From Oscillatoria nigro-viridis PCC 7112 (GTDB lineage: Bacteria > Cyanobacteriota > Cyanobacteriia > Cyanobacteriales > Microcoleaceae), in contig NC_019729.1 in NCBI RefSeq assembly GCF_000317475.1, positions 2,680,501-2,744,500 on the forward strand: a stretch of 64,000 nucleotides of DNA, read 5' to 3'. Made by a program: the position numbers and the translations under genes. Positions 37,401 through 46,417 of this stretch are shown one piece after another. Positions within the stretch are counted from its first letter, which is position 1. The number at the start of each line of letters is the position of its first letter. The notes below the pieces were generated by a model. That model saw only the letters and a program-made list of their open reading frames with translations. It was not told the origin of the DNA and ran no database searches.

Positions 37401-39970
37401 GGATGGTCAAGCTGTGTATTAAATACGGTAATTCGCCTTATGCAAGTATTGCCTACGTTTATTATGGCGTAGTTATGTGCAAGCTAGGGGACATTAGTTT
37501 GGCATACCAATTCGGTCAACTGGCAATTAGGCTGTTAGACAAATTTCCCTCCAGTTCAATCAAAAGTAGAGTTTATGCAACATTTGGTTCTTTTATTCAC
37601 CACTGGAAAGCCCCTCTCAAGTCAGGATTAGGCGATCTCAAAGAAGGTTTTCAAACTGGGATGGAAACTGGAGAGTTGGAATTTGCTGGTTATGCTATCG
37701 GTGCATATTGCTTAAACAAACTGTCGATAGGAGAGCCTCTAGATTTGGTGGATCTGGAGAGTGGTAAATATATGAAACTAATGGAGCAATCTCAACTTGA
37801 AATGGCTGTACAGTATATAAGTATAGCCAGGCAGACAGCCCTCAATTTGCGCGGTCAAGCTGTCGAACCCTGTCATTTAGTCGGTGAGAGATTTAATGAA
37901 GTCAAAACGCTCCCCATTTTAATAGAAGTTAAAAACTTTTTTTTAGTTGGTTTGGTTTATCATGCCAAAACTCAGCTTAATTTTATCTTCAGAAACTACA
38001 CGCAAGCATTAGAAAATTCAAGGTTATTTGAGAAACATGAGGAGTCGGTAGCCGGATTTGATGTGGTTGCTCTGAATAATTTTTACTCCTCTCTCAGTAT
38101 CATAGCTTTGTATCCAGCAACTGGCAAAGGGGAACAAAAGGAATATTTGGAAAAAGTGCTGCAAAACCAAAAGAAGATGAAAAAATGGGCAGTTCATGCT
38201 CCGATGAACTATCAACACAAATACGACTTGGTAGCAGCGGAAAGAGCGCGAGTTTTGGGGCAAAATACCCAAGCAATGGATTTGTACGATCGCGCAATTG
38301 ATGGAGCAGCTACAAACGGTTACATTCAAGATGAAGCATTAGCCTATGAATTAGCAGGAGAATTTTATCAAGCTTTGGGTAAAGAGATAGTTTCTCAAGC
38401 ATATCTGACTAAAGCCTATTATGGATATATTCATTGGGGAGCCATAGCTAAAGTTAAACACTTAGAATCAACACATCCTTTCTTAGCAGCACAGACGCGC
38501 ACGATTCAAACCCCAACTCTCGATGTCACCCGCACTACCACTGGAAATACTACCAGTAGTAGTTTAGGCGATTTCTTAGACTTAGCTACTTTTATTAAGT
38601 CGGCGCAAGCCATTAACGGTGAAATTGTTCTCGAAAAATTGTTGACCAAATTAATCAAAATTATTTTAGAAAATGCGGCGGCTCAAAAAGTAGCGCTGCT
38701 GCTGCTGAAAAACGAGATCCTCTGCATAGAAGCTACCGGCAGTTTTGCGGAGGATACAGTGACACTTTTACCCTCTATTCCCGTAGAAAATAGTCAAGAT
38801 GTTCCCCGGTCTGTGATTAATTACGTACACCGCAGTCAAAATCATCTGGTTTTAGACAATGCTACTGTTGCCGAACCTTTTAATGTAGATACCTACATTC
38901 AGAAATATCAACCCAAATCAATTCTCTGTTTGCCTATTATTTATCAATCTCAGCGGCGCGGCATAATTTATTTAGAAAATGCTTTGACAGTAGGAGCTTT
39001 TACAGCAGAGAGAGTAGAAGTATTCAAAGTGTTACTTTCTCAAGTTGCTATTGCTGTAGAAAATGCTGGTTTGTACGCGCGCGAGAAAGAAAAATCTCAA
39101 CAGTTAGAAAAATCTTTCAATGAACTGCAACAGGCGCAACTGCAACTCATTCAAAGCGAAAAAATGTCGGCTCTCGGCAACTTGATTGCAGGGGTAGCTC
39201 ACGAAATTAACAATCCGCTTGGTTTTATTGCGGGCAATCTTGATGCTGCTGCTGAGGCTAGCTTAGATTTGATTGATTGCTTACAACTTTACCAAGAAAA
39301 ATTTCCTAATCCTGGAGATGAGTTAGAGGATAAAGCATCGGAGATTGATTTAGAATATTTGATCGAAGATTTGCCAAAAATGCTTTTATCTATGAAATCA
39401 GGTACAGATCGCATCCGCAATATTAGCAAGTCTTTGCGGACTTTTTCCCGCGCTGACAGTGCGAATAAAGTGTCAGCAAATATTCATGAGGGCATCGACA
39501 GCACTTTGATGATTTTACAGTATCGCCTGAAAGCTAAAGATACTCGCCCCGCGATTAAAATTATCAAAGAATACGGAGATATTCCGCCAGTTAAATGTTA
39601 TTTTGGGCAACTGAATCAGGTATTTATGAATTTGCTGGCAAATGCGATCGAGTGTTTTGAGGAATTCAATCAGGGTCGTACTTACGCGGAAATTGAAGCT
39701 TTACCGAATACGATCGCCATTATTACTCATTTCTCCGAGGATAACAACAGCGTGGTGATTAAAATCAAAGATAACGGTCAAGGGATGTCATCGGAGGTCA
39801 AGTCGAAAATATTTGACCATTTATTTACAACCAAAGGAGTAGGGAAAGGTACGGGTTTGGGGTTGTCCATCAGCAGGCAAATTGTGGAAGAAACCCACGG
39901 CGGTAAACTAACTTGTGAATCGGTGCTGGGAGAAGGTTCGGAATTTGCGATCGCCCTGCCGCTGAATTAA
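34457..39970 (+). CDS. HstK-type Ser/Thr kinase - AAA ATPase - GAF - histidine kinase
   Basis: An 1837-residue multi-domain kinase. The Ser/Thr kinase domain (about 1-270) has IIHKDIKPSNIII, LTDFGIAT and GTLAYMSPEQTGR. The AAA_16-type ATPase has Walker A SGYSGIGKSAVV and Walker B VIFLDDLQWAD. A helical repeat region spans about 700-1350. GAF lies at about 1390-1535. The histidine kinase has MSALGNLIAGVAHEINNPLG and a complete HATPase (FMNLLANAIECF, DNGQGM, GKGTGLGLSIS). This matches Anabaena HstK-like two-activity kinases. ATG at 34457 (a GTG precedes it). Residues about 315-356, between kinase and ATPase, are encoded by a repeat insertion. Confidence 0.93.
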   Translation: MLTLSEYQINSTLHEGVETIIYRGQTPTDAAPAILKVLKAEYPTLEAITRLKHEYQIRQNLDSEQIVKAISLETFDHRLGIVLEDFGGESLAKLLERETLSLQANLNIAIQIVKALHYLHFQHIIHKDIKPSNIIINSQTKQVKLTDFGIATKLNKENPQFKNPNSVEGTLAYMSPEQTGRMNRTLDYRTDFYSLGITLYEMLTGKLPFPSNDPLEIVYSHIAVQPIYPHQINSEIPVAISEIVMKLMAKNSEDRYQSAGGLLADLESCLYQLETTGQIADFIPGRLDILSQLLIPQKLYGREQQVNELLAAFERVGAGSPKSLPPNLNTEKPARPNAETLSAASLPPNQNTEKFAHCQSELMLVSGYSGIGKSAVVNEVSKPITRSKGYFISGKFDQLKRNIPYASLIQAFNSLLRQLLTESALSLEIWRTKILTAVGTDGQVIADVIPKVELIIGKQPKVPELAPVESQNRFNRVFKEFIRVFAQKEHPLVIFLDDLQWADSATLKLMQILITDPDQEYLLLIGAYRDNEVSPTHPLIQTVEEIEKTGTIVNNIVLQPLDLENVTELVTETLNDCTEKVTNLADLIWNKTGGNPFFLTQLLQALYQDSLLRFEFNHSTNEGSQSGWYWSIDEIQAIGITDKSVVELVASRIEKLPAPTQEMLKLAACVGDKFALDVLSLVSEKSANTTATELYSALQAGLILPLSDAYRIPLVFDRAESINLKLDTSRVSYKFLHDRVQQAAYSLIPEDQKQSTHLKVGQLLLQNTPSDKLEENIFDIVNQLNAGIDTISQPVEKIDLARLNLTAGRKAKAASAYEAAVRYLRVAMELLPADSWQSHYDLTLAIYESTAESEYLNINYEDSKNMVDIVLQKAKTLLEKVNVYELQIQSYNAQNRVVEALNTGLEVLKLLGLSFPQNPKALNIVAGLSNTKLSLGLKRIEDLANLPEMIDPEKQAAMRILSGILSSAIQAKPPLIPLLAFRMVKLCIKYGNSPYASIAYVYYGVVMCKLGDISLAYQFGQLAIRLLDKFPSSSIKSRVYATFGSFIHHWKAPLKSGLGDLKEGFQTGMETGELEFAGYAIGAYCLNKLSIGEPLDLVDLESGKYMKLMEQSQLEMAVQYISIARQTALNLRGQAVEPCHLVGERFNEVKTLPILIEVKNFFLVGLVYHAKTQLNFIFRNYTQALENSRLFEKHEESVAGFDVVALNNFYSSLSIIALYPATGKGEQKEYLEKVLQNQKKMKKWAVHAPMNYQHKYDLVAAERARVLGQNTQAMDLYDRAIDGAATNGYIQDEALAYELAGEFYQALGKEIVSQAYLTKAYYGYIHWGAIAKVKHLESTHPFLAAQTRTIQTPTLDVTRTTTGNTTSSSLGDFLDLATFIKSAQAINGEIVLEKLLTKLIKIILENAAAQKVALLLLKNEILCIEATGSFAEDTVTLLPSIPVENSQDVPRSVINYVHRSQNHLVLDNATVAEPFNVDTYIQKYQPKSILCLPIIYQSQRRGIIYLENALTVGAFTAERVEVFKVLLSQVAIAVENAGLYAREKEKSQQLEKSFNELQQAQLQLIQSEKMSALGNLIAGVAHEINNPLGFIAGNLDAAAEASLDLIDCLQLYQEKFPNPGDELEDKASEIDLEYLIEDLPKMLLSMKSGTDRIRNISKSLRTFSRADSANKVSANIHEGIDSTLMILQYRLKAKDTRPAIKIIKEYGDIPPVKCYFGQLNQVFMNLLANAIECFEEFNQGRTYAEIEALPNTIAIITHFSEDNNSVVIKIKDNGQGMSSEVKSKIFDHLFTTKGVGKGTGLGLSISRQIVEETHGGKLTCESVLGEGSEFAIALPLN
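35400..35525 (+). repeat. In-frame repeat insertion inside the HstK-like gene
   Basis: Begins GTAGGGGCGGGTTCACCC and contains AAACCCGCCCGCCCC, the ends of the intergenic repeat at 27080-27142. Inside are two direct copies 66 bases apart of ATCTTTGCCACCCAACC. It encodes a Pro/Asn-rich linker (SLPPN-x-NTEK twice) where relatives pass directly from the kinase domain into the ATPase. Confidence 0.75.
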
Positions 39971-40004
39971 GATTATGGAACTATGGCGTGTTTTAAAACC
40001 CGGA

Positions 40005-40084
40005 GATCCCCCCTCACCCCCCTTAATAAGGGGGGACAAGAGTATGATCAAAGTCCCCCTTTTTAAGGGGGATTTAGGGGGATC
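40005..40084. repeat. 80-bp GC-rich inverted repeat
   Basis: GATCCCCCCTCACCCCCCTT and its approximate complement AAGGGGGATTTAGGGGGATC bound the element, with nested CCCCTTAATAAGGGGG and CCCCCTTTTTAAGGGGG hairpins inside. It lies 34 bases after the HstK-like stop and could block transcript extension; this type is widely dispersed in cyanobacteria. Confidence 0.8.
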
Positions 40085-40236
40085 GAGACTCGACCAAAAA
40101 CGGCAGAACACATATATGAAAATTTGTCAATGCCTAATTATTTCTGAAAAAGTCCGCTGTTCACAGTTTACATTCGGGAGTATGCAGTTACATTATTAGC
40201 TAAATGTAATAACTATATTTGATAGGAGTTTTTTGA

Positions 40237-40674
40237 GTGAACGCTGCCGAACAAGCCAAAAATATAGAAGTTGCCAGCAAAATTGCTGCGGTTGTTAATT
40301 TATTCAAGTCCGAATTCCCGGATGCAAAAGTCGATTTGAAACCTTGGATGAATGACGAGGATACCAGAGAACTTGTAGATCCAGATTCGATCGACATTGG
40401 CTTCCATTTTCCCGGTAGAAGTCGCTTGCTGCAAAGCCGCAGCATTTTGATTCAAATCCGATTTTACCAAGATCCGGTGGAAGGATATCGGCGGGCGATC
40501 GGGGTTGAGGCGGCCGGTTACGATCATAGCGGTCAGCAGTGGCACTTTTCTACTGTAGAAAATTGGAATTTTCTCGGCATAACCGAACCTGCGGTGGAGT
40601 CGGCGCAAAAACTCAAAGACTTTTGCCAGCAGATATTCGATTTGTTTAATCAGTCAATCGATTTTAGATTTTAG
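40237..40674 (+). CDS. Small conserved-type protein of unknown function
   Basis: A 145-residue soluble protein starting at GTG 40237, with TAGGAG 8 bases upstream. I recognise no named domain. It is mixed alpha/beta, with IDIGFHFPGRSRLLQSRSI and IGVEAAGYDHSGQQWHFST as the most distinctive blocks and no cysteines in conserved arrays. There is no signal or membrane segment. Its last residues (SIDFRF and stop) fall in a GATTTTA tandem repeat (40660-40690), so the C-terminus may have been redefined by the repeat. Neighbours give no clear clue. Confidence 0.65.
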   Translation: MNAAEQAKNIEVASKIAAVVNLFKSEFPDAKVDLKPWMNDEDTRELVDPDSIDIGFHFPGRSRLLQSRSILIQIRFYQDPVEGYRRAIGVEAAGYDHSGQQWHFSTVENWNFLGITEPAVESAQKLKDFCQQIFDLFNQSIDFRF

Positions 40675-40772
40675 ATTTTAGATTTTAGATTGAAGGTCAT
40701 TCGGCGATTGAAATCGCTTCTTGTCGAACGAAGTCCACTCCAAGCGGACTAAGAAATAAGCTGGATTTGGTA

Positions 40773-41198
40773 TTAGTCCTTGCTATTATCGCAATTGCCG
40801 ATCGACTTACAGCCAACTGGATAAACAGATTTGTAAGTAGTCGATCGCTTGCCAAACAAAGTATAGCGGTTATCGCGGACTTGTTCGTACACGCGATCGC
40901 CCATCCACTTCATCCCCGGCATTGCCCGGTAAGCAGCCACAAACACCTCGCCAGCAGGAAGTATCCGCCCGATTTCCTCCGCCGCATCGCTGCCCTGCCA
41001 GCGCCGTTCCGGGGTGTTGCCATCTATCAAAATCATCCCCATTTCGCAGTCTTCAGACGTAATCCCAAAGCGATTTAATCGATCTAAATCTTGCATGGAA
41101 ATATACTCAAAATTCTGGCCTTTATCTAAATTTTCTAGTAACTGCACCAAGGTAACGCAGAGATTGCAATTGCCGTCGTAAATTACGTTATATTTCAT
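40773..41198 (-). CDS. DCC-family (DUF393) thiol-disulfide oxidoreductase-like protein
   Basis: A 141-residue protein of the YuxK/DCC family. The defining motif is at the N-terminus, YDGNCNLC (D-G-x-C-x-L-C), the predicted redox-active pair. WQGSDAAEEI, MPGMKWMGDRVYEQVRDNRY and the C-terminal end follow in family order. The length is typical. Physiological partners of DCC proteins are not known. It ends close to a repeat tract and is followed on the same strand, upstream side, by simple GGGGAAT repeats. Confidence 0.88.
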   Translation of the reverse strand: MKYNVIYDGNCNLCVTLVQLLENLDKGQNFEYISMQDLDRLNRFGITSEDCEMGMILIDGNTPERRWQGSDAAEEIGRILPAGEVFVAAYRAMPGMKWMGDRVYEQVRDNRYTLFGKRSTTYKSVYPVGCKSIGNCDNSKD

Positions 41199-41273
41199 GG
41201 TTTTGGGGAATGGGGAATGGGGAATGGGGAATGGGGCATTGGGAATAGGTAATTGGTAGTAAATAACTACTGA
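41199..41273. repeat. GGGGAAT simple tandem repeat
   Basis: Four to five head-to-tail copies of TGGGGAA near 41210-41240, followed by a TAATTGGTAGTAAATAACTACTGACTACTGAC tract, between the DCC gene and the PAS kinase stop. Confidence 0.8.
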
Positions 41274-44200
41274 CTACTGACGGTTCCCTACAGGAATCTC
41301 GATCGCAAATTCCGTGCCTTGACCCGGTGCAGAATCGCACTTAAGCAGCCCGCCGTGTTTTTCCACCACAATTTGATAGCTGATAGACAGCCCCAAACCA
41401 GTACCTTTACCAGGTTCTTTCGTAGTAAAAAACGGATCGAACAGCCTTTTGTGAACATCTATCGGAATCCCCGGCCCGTTGTCAGCAATCCGAATCACAA
41501 TATGAGAAGGATGCCGCATTGAAGCATCAGAAACCGCAGAATCTGCCTGCCTCACAGTATCCTGTTTATATTTTACATCCGTACAAATCCGCAGCGTCGG
41601 CGAAGGACAATAAGGAATAGGCGCCAGTTGTCCCTCTGCCCACTGTCCAGTCTCCATTGCCTCTTCCAAAGCATCAATTGCATTGCCAATAATATTCATA
41701 AAAACCTGATTCAACTGTCCCGCATAACACTGTACGCGGGGCAAATCTCCGAACTCTTTGAGCAGCACAATTTTAGGACGCCCTGCCGTTTCTTTCAACC
41801 TGTGCTGCAAAATCAACAAAGTGCTTTCAATCCCTTCGTGAATATCCACCTGCTTTTGTTCGGCTTCATCTAATCGCGAAAAATTCTTCAGTGACAGGAC
41901 AATTTGGCGAATTCGCTCTGCTCCCATTTTCATCGAATTTAACAGCTTCGGCAAATCTCTGAGCAGAAAATTCAAATCGATATCATTTATCTCTTGTTGA
42001 ATTGCTCCTGTGGGGTGCGGGTATTCCTGCTGGTAAAGCTGAAGCACTTTTAGCAAGTCTTTAAAGTAATCGTCAGCGTGCATAACGTTGCCGTAAATAA
42101 AGCTAACTGGATTGTTAATTTCGTGAGCAACGCCAGCGACTAATTGGCCCAAACTTACCATTTTTTCATTTTGAACCATCATGCTTTGAGTTTTATGCAC
42201 GTCCCGCAGGGCTTTGGCCAATTCTTGATTTTTAGCCCTCAATTGACTTTCGGAAAGCTGCACCGCTTCTTCGGCGTGTTTGCGAGCGGTAATATCTTTG
42301 CGAATTGCTACATATTGATGGGGTTCTCCCCTGGTATTTAAGCAAGGTACAATCGTAGTATCCAACCAGAATAATGTGCCGTCTTTAGCTTGATTTTTCA
42401 TTTCCCCCCGCCAAACCTTTCCCTGGCGGATGGTTGACCAAAGCTGCTTGAAAAAATCTGCTGAATGATAGCCAGAATTGACAAGTCTGTGGGTTTTGCC
42501 GATCAGTTCTTCTCGGGAATATTTAAATTGTTCGCAAAATTGATCGTTGACATAGGTAATGGCTCCGCATTCGTCGGTATTCGAGACAATTGCCGATTGA
42601 TCCAAAGCAAATTTTTCAAATTCCAACTCTTTGAGAGTTTGGCGCAATTCTGCTTCGGCAAGTTTTCGATCGCTAATATCGGTAATCATCCGCAACACCC
42701 CGGAAAATTCGCCAGCAGCATCGAACATCGGCGTCGCCGACACGATCGCCCACAAGTGAGATCCGTCTTTCCGAGTAAACTTAAAATCGTGGCGTTCGCG
42801 AATGCCTTCCCGCCTGCGCTGGACGTAACTTTCAGCTATTTTCCTACAGTCGCAGTCGATAAACTCAAATAGCGATCGCCCCAGCATTTCCTCCACAGTA
42901 TACCCCAGCATTTCGGCCATCCGAGAGTTAGCAAAAGTCGTGATACTTTCGCTGTCAAACATCCAAACGCCCTCCGAAGCCGTCTCGACAATGCAGCGGT
43001 AATAATTCTCCCTCTCCCTGAGTGTTGCCTCTGCTTGCTTGCGATCGGTAATATCAGTTTGCACCGCAATAAAACCTTCGAGTTTCCCATTTTCTTGATA
43101 AATTGGGGCGATCGAAAGCGCCACCCAATAACCCCTTCCATCCTTGTTGTAATTGTAGATTTCCTGATTAAACGGCACGCCCGCAGCCAAAGCCGATCGC
43201 AGTTGAGCAATAGTTAGCGGGTCTGTTTGAGCGCCTTGCAGTACATCACCCGGTTTTTTGCCCTGCATTTCTGCCAGCACGTAACCGCTAATCCGAGTAA
43301 ATCCTTCATTCACCCATTGAATGCAGCCTTGAGCATCAGTAATAATCACACCATTTTGCGTTTTTTGAGCCACAATGGCCAAGCGCGACAATTCTGTTTC
43401 AGTTTTTTTGGTTTCCGTAATATCTTCAGCAATACCCAGAATGTACTTAGGCGCGCCAGACTCGTCAAACAAAGGAACTTTTTTCGTGTGCAAAATCCGC
43501 TTTCCCCCGCGCGGAAGTTCGATAGTTTGTTCTGGCAAATCGACGCCTTTTCTCGTTGCCAACACTTCTAAATCTTGTGCTTGCAAGTAATTTGCCCGAT
43601 CGGACTCCAAAAAGTCAGCAGCATGGTTTAAGATAACTTCATCCCTGGAATAGCCAAACAATTCTTCGCTAGCAGTATTCCAATAAATAAATTTTTGCTC
43701 TACAGCATCTTTAATAAAGACGCTAATCGGTAGATTTTGCAGTACCGCATTCAGAAAATCTTGAGTGTTTCGCAGCTTTTCCTCAGCTCGCTTTCGCTCA
43801 GTAATATCCAAAATCACTCCGTCGAGATAAACAACCCGACACAGAGAATTTGCGATCGGCGAACTCGGCGAATTCGGCGAAACCACAGCCGACAAAAAGC
43901 CCTCAATTTCCCCTTGTCCCTCTTGTCTTCCTCTAGCCTCGTCCGCCTCGCAGCAAACAGCTTTGCCTTTTTCGTAAACCCAGCTAATTTCGCCGTCAGC
44001 CCGGACAATCCGGTATTCAAGAATGTACGGAGTTCGGGTTGCTACACTTTTTTTGACAGTAGTATCCACATTTTTCCGGTCTTGAGGATGGATAATGCTT
44101 GCCAAGGAACGGACGCGATCGTTGATAAAATCAGAAGAGGGATAGCCTGATATTTCTTGAACAGCCTCGCTCAAAAACGCCGCTGTCCGTGTTAATTCCC

Positions 44201-44354
44201 CGTCGTCCGTATACTCGCAGGTACAGCGGTAGACAGCACCGGGAATATTAGCTACTAAATTTTTATATCGTTCTTCGCTTTTTAACAAAGATGAGCCGTC
44301 TTCGTTATTGCGATCGCCGTTCTTAAATTTAGAAGAATTGGAAGAAATTTGCAT
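41274..44354 (-). CDS. Soluble multi-PAS sensor histidine kinase
   Basis: A 1026-residue kinase with no membrane segment. Five PAS/PAC units lie in series (about 25-190, 195-320, 325-445, 450-570, 580-705), each closing with an ITDRK/ITERK-like PAC end. The HisKA has MVSLGQLVAGVAHEINNPVS. The HATPase has VFMNIIGNAIDALEE, ADNGPGIPID and GKGTGLGLSIS. Two segments look inserted: about 143-175 in the first PAS (EARGRQEGQGEIEGF and following) and about 915-955 between the N-box and D-box (GQWAEGQLAPIPYCPSPT and following). Both have repeat-like DNA. No response regulator is adjacent. Signals could be redox, light or ligands; no LOV cysteine motif is seen. Confidence 0.92.
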   Translation of the reverse strand: MQISSNSSKFKNGDRNNEDGSSLLKSEERYKNLVANIPGAVYRCTCEYTDDGELTRTAAFLSEAVQEISGYPSSDFINDRVRSLASIIHPQDRKNVDTTVKKSVATRTPYILEYRIVRADGEISWVYEKGKAVCCEADEARGRQEGQGEIEGFLSAVVSPNSPSSPIANSLCRVVYLDGVILDITERKRAEEKLRNTQDFLNAVLQNLPISVFIKDAVEQKFIYWNTASEELFGYSRDEVILNHAADFLESDRANYLQAQDLEVLATRKGVDLPEQTIELPRGGKRILHTKKVPLFDESGAPKYILGIAEDITETKKTETELSRLAIVAQKTQNGVIITDAQGCIQWVNEGFTRISGYVLAEMQGKKPGDVLQGAQTDPLTIAQLRSALAAGVPFNQEIYNYNKDGRGYWVALSIAPIYQENGKLEGFIAVQTDITDRKQAEATLRERENYYRCIVETASEGVWMFDSESITTFANSRMAEMLGYTVEEMLGRSLFEFIDCDCRKIAESYVQRRREGIRERHDFKFTRKDGSHLWAIVSATPMFDAAGEFSGVLRMITDISDRKLAEAELRQTLKELEFEKFALDQSAIVSNTDECGAITYVNDQFCEQFKYSREELIGKTHRLVNSGYHSADFFKQLWSTIRQGKVWRGEMKNQAKDGTLFWLDTTIVPCLNTRGEPHQYVAIRKDITARKHAEEAVQLSESQLRAKNQELAKALRDVHKTQSMMVQNEKMVSLGQLVAGVAHEINNPVSFIYGNVMHADDYFKDLLKVLQLYQQEYPHPTGAIQQEINDIDLNFLLRDLPKLLNSMKMGAERIRQIVLSLKNFSRLDEAEQKQVDIHEGIESTLLILQHRLKETAGRPKIVLLKEFGDLPRVQCYAGQLNQVFMNIIGNAIDALEEAMETGQWAEGQLAPIPYCPSPTLRICTDVKYKQDTVRQADSAVSDASMRHPSHIVIRIADNGPGIPIDVHKRLFDPFFTTKEPGKGTGLGLSISYQIVVEKHGGLLKCDSAPGQGTEFAIEIPVGNRQ

Positions 44355-45098
44355 GATTTTTTTTCACTTGTGAGTGCCGGGGCAAGTGGTAGAGTAGATG
44401 ACCCTATAAAAAGTGAATTTAATGTGCGAAATAATTCGTTATAAACTAATATAGTACAAAATTAGTTCGGCGAACATTCAGAAAATTTGAGGGCGGGTAA
44501 TAGGTAAAGCTAATCAAGGCTAGAGATGTAGAAAACAGTTCGCAAACGCATTGTCTAACGGATTGAACGCATTTAACTGAGATGTTGCACCATTCTCGGT
44601 TCAAAGGCCTGACGGGCTGTTCCACAAAGAATGAATTTTTTGTGGGGAGTAGGGGTTGGGCAAGAGATCCCTCCCCTAAAATCCTGATAGTCTTGGACAC
44701 AGGTACTACGATTTTCTGTGCTAAGAGAACGTAGCGAACCAATATCAAACCCTTGATTTAACGACCTTGAGTGCGTAAGTCCTTCCTTATTGAGAATGGT
44801 GCAAGATGCGAGTTTAACTCATATGTTGCACCATTCTCAATTAGCCTTTTCTGAACAGGCTTTCGGGGCTGTGAAGCGAGAAAATATATTCTTTGTAAAA
44901 CAGGCCGGAAAGCCTGTTGCTGACAATGGTGCAACATCTCAGTTTAACGGATTTAACGGATGGATGTTGAGGTTCGAGGGAAAGAGGGAAGATTATCCCA
45001 CTTTCCCACTCCCCCACTCTCCCCCTTCCCCACTCCCTCACTCTCGTTAGAATAAGATAAGTTTCCTTGCTACCGACCAGCCCCTCAAACAAAACACC
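44355..45098. other. Gene-free stretch with NATGGTGCAACAT-type repeats
   Basis: No gene. There is a strong hairpin GAGAATGGTGCAA...TTGCACCATTCTC (44794-44840), with further copies of ATGTTGCACCATTCTC near 44581 and AATGGTGCAACATCTCAG near 44928. Mixed in are AACAGGCCGGAAAGCCTGTT-type units related to 28752-28850 and a CCCACTCCCCCACTCTCCCC tract at 45000-45045. Confidence 0.7.
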
Positions 45099-46292
45099 AT
45101 GACTCAACAACAACCCCGGATTTGCATTCTCGGCGGAGGCTTCGGCGGACTCTACACAGCCCTGCGCTTGAGTCAGTTACCCTTCTCCACAACCGAAAAA
45201 CCCGAAATTGTTCTAGTTGACCGCCGCGATCGATTTTTGTTCGTTCCCCTGCTGTACGAACTGCTGACCGGCGAACTCCAAACCTGGGAAATTGCCCCGC
45301 CGTTTGCCGAACTCTTGCAAAACACAGGTGTGCGCTTTTGTCAAGGTACTGTCTCCGGCATCGATGTCGAGGAAAAGCGAGTGCTCTTGCACGACGGGCC
45401 AGAAATTCCGTGCGATCGCCTGGTTTTAGCTTTAGGCGGCGAAACGCCCCTAGATATGGTCAAGGGTGCAGTTGAATATGCTTACTCGTTTCGCACTCTC
45501 GACGACGCCTACCGCTTAGAAGAAAGACTGCGGTTTTTAGAAGCCAGCAACAACGACAAAATTCGGGTGGCGATCGTCGGGGCCGGTTATTCGGGAGTAG
45601 AATTAGCTTGTAAATTAGCCGATCGACTCGGAGACAAAGGTCGCGTGCGGTTAGTCGAGCAAACCGACATGATTCTGCGGACATCGCCGGAGTTTAACCG
45701 CGAAGCCGCCACCAAAGCTTTAGAAAAACGGCAAGTGTGGATCGACTTAGAAACAGCAGTAGAGGCGATCGGATCGGACACAATATCCTTACTTTACAAA
45801 GGACAAGTAGATGTTCTGCCCGTAGACATAGTGCTGTGGACAGTAGGAACTCAAGTTAGTCAAGCAGTGCGATCGCTACCCCTCAAACAAAACCGCCGCG
45901 GTCAATTAATAGTCAATTCGCAAATGCAAATTATCGACCATCCAGATATATTTGCCTTGGGAGACTTAGCTGAATGTCACGATGCAACTAATCAAAAAGT
46001 CCCCGGAACAGCCCAAACAGCCTTCCAGCAAGCTGACTACACCGCCTGGAACATTTGGGCCTCCCTCACCGGCCGCCCATTACTTCCTTTCCGCTATCAG
46101 CCGCTAGGAGAAATGATGACATTAGGAAATGACAACGCCACCCTGGCAGGTTTAGGAATTAAACTCGACGGACAACTAGCCCACATTGCTCGCCGCCTAG
46201 CCTATCTCTATCGGATGCCAACATTTGACCATCAACTAAAAGTTGGTTTCAATTGGATTAGCAAGCCGATTCAGGAGTTGCTTAAAAGTTAA
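45099..46292 (+). CDS. ndbB: Type II NAD(P)H dehydrogenase, NDC1/NdbB-like
   Basis: A 397-residue FAD-dependent pyridine nucleotide-disulfide-type oxidoreductase. The FAD-binding ICILGGGFGGLYTALRL is at the N-terminus. The NAD(P)-binding VAIVGAGYSGVELACKL is at about 155, and the second FAD motif is IFALGDLAEC. The region VDRRDRFLFVPLLYELLTGE with WEIAPPFAELL resembles plant NDC1 and cyanobacterial NdbB, which reduce quinones including demethylphylloquinone/demethylnaphthoquinone. A C-terminal amphipathic segment could dock on membrane. ATG at 45099. Other NDH-2 classes (NdbA, NdbC) remain possible. It stands alone in a repeat-rich region. Confidence 0.85.
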   Translation: MTQQQPRICILGGGFGGLYTALRLSQLPFSTTEKPEIVLVDRRDRFLFVPLLYELLTGELQTWEIAPPFAELLQNTGVRFCQGTVSGIDVEEKRVLLHDGPEIPCDRLVLALGGETPLDMVKGAVEYAYSFRTLDDAYRLEERLRFLEASNNDKIRVAIVGAGYSGVELACKLADRLGDKGRVRLVEQTDMILRTSPEFNREAATKALEKRQVWIDLETAVEAIGSDTISLLYKGQVDVLPVDIVLWTVGTQVSQAVRSLPLKQNRRGQLIVNSQMQIIDHPDIFALGDLAECHDATNQKVPGTAQTAFQQADYTAWNIWASLTGRPLLPFRYQPLGEMMTLGNDNATLAGLGIKLDGQLAHIARRLAYLYRMPTFDHQLKVGFNWISKPIQELLKS

Positions 46293-46417
46293 TCGATGCT
46301 TCTTCAAATAGATACAGCAGATTCTACGTTTATGAAGTACACCCCCGATCGATCGATACCCGTAGGGGCACTCCAAGAGTCCAAGGCCTGTCAATTGAAG
46401 TCTCTTTCCCTCAGTCC

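Noticed and set aside
40005..40084. Classical intrinsic terminator after the HstK-like gene
   Set aside because: The structure is much longer than a terminator hairpin and belongs to a dispersed repeat type; it may still stop transcription, but I do not call it a terminator.
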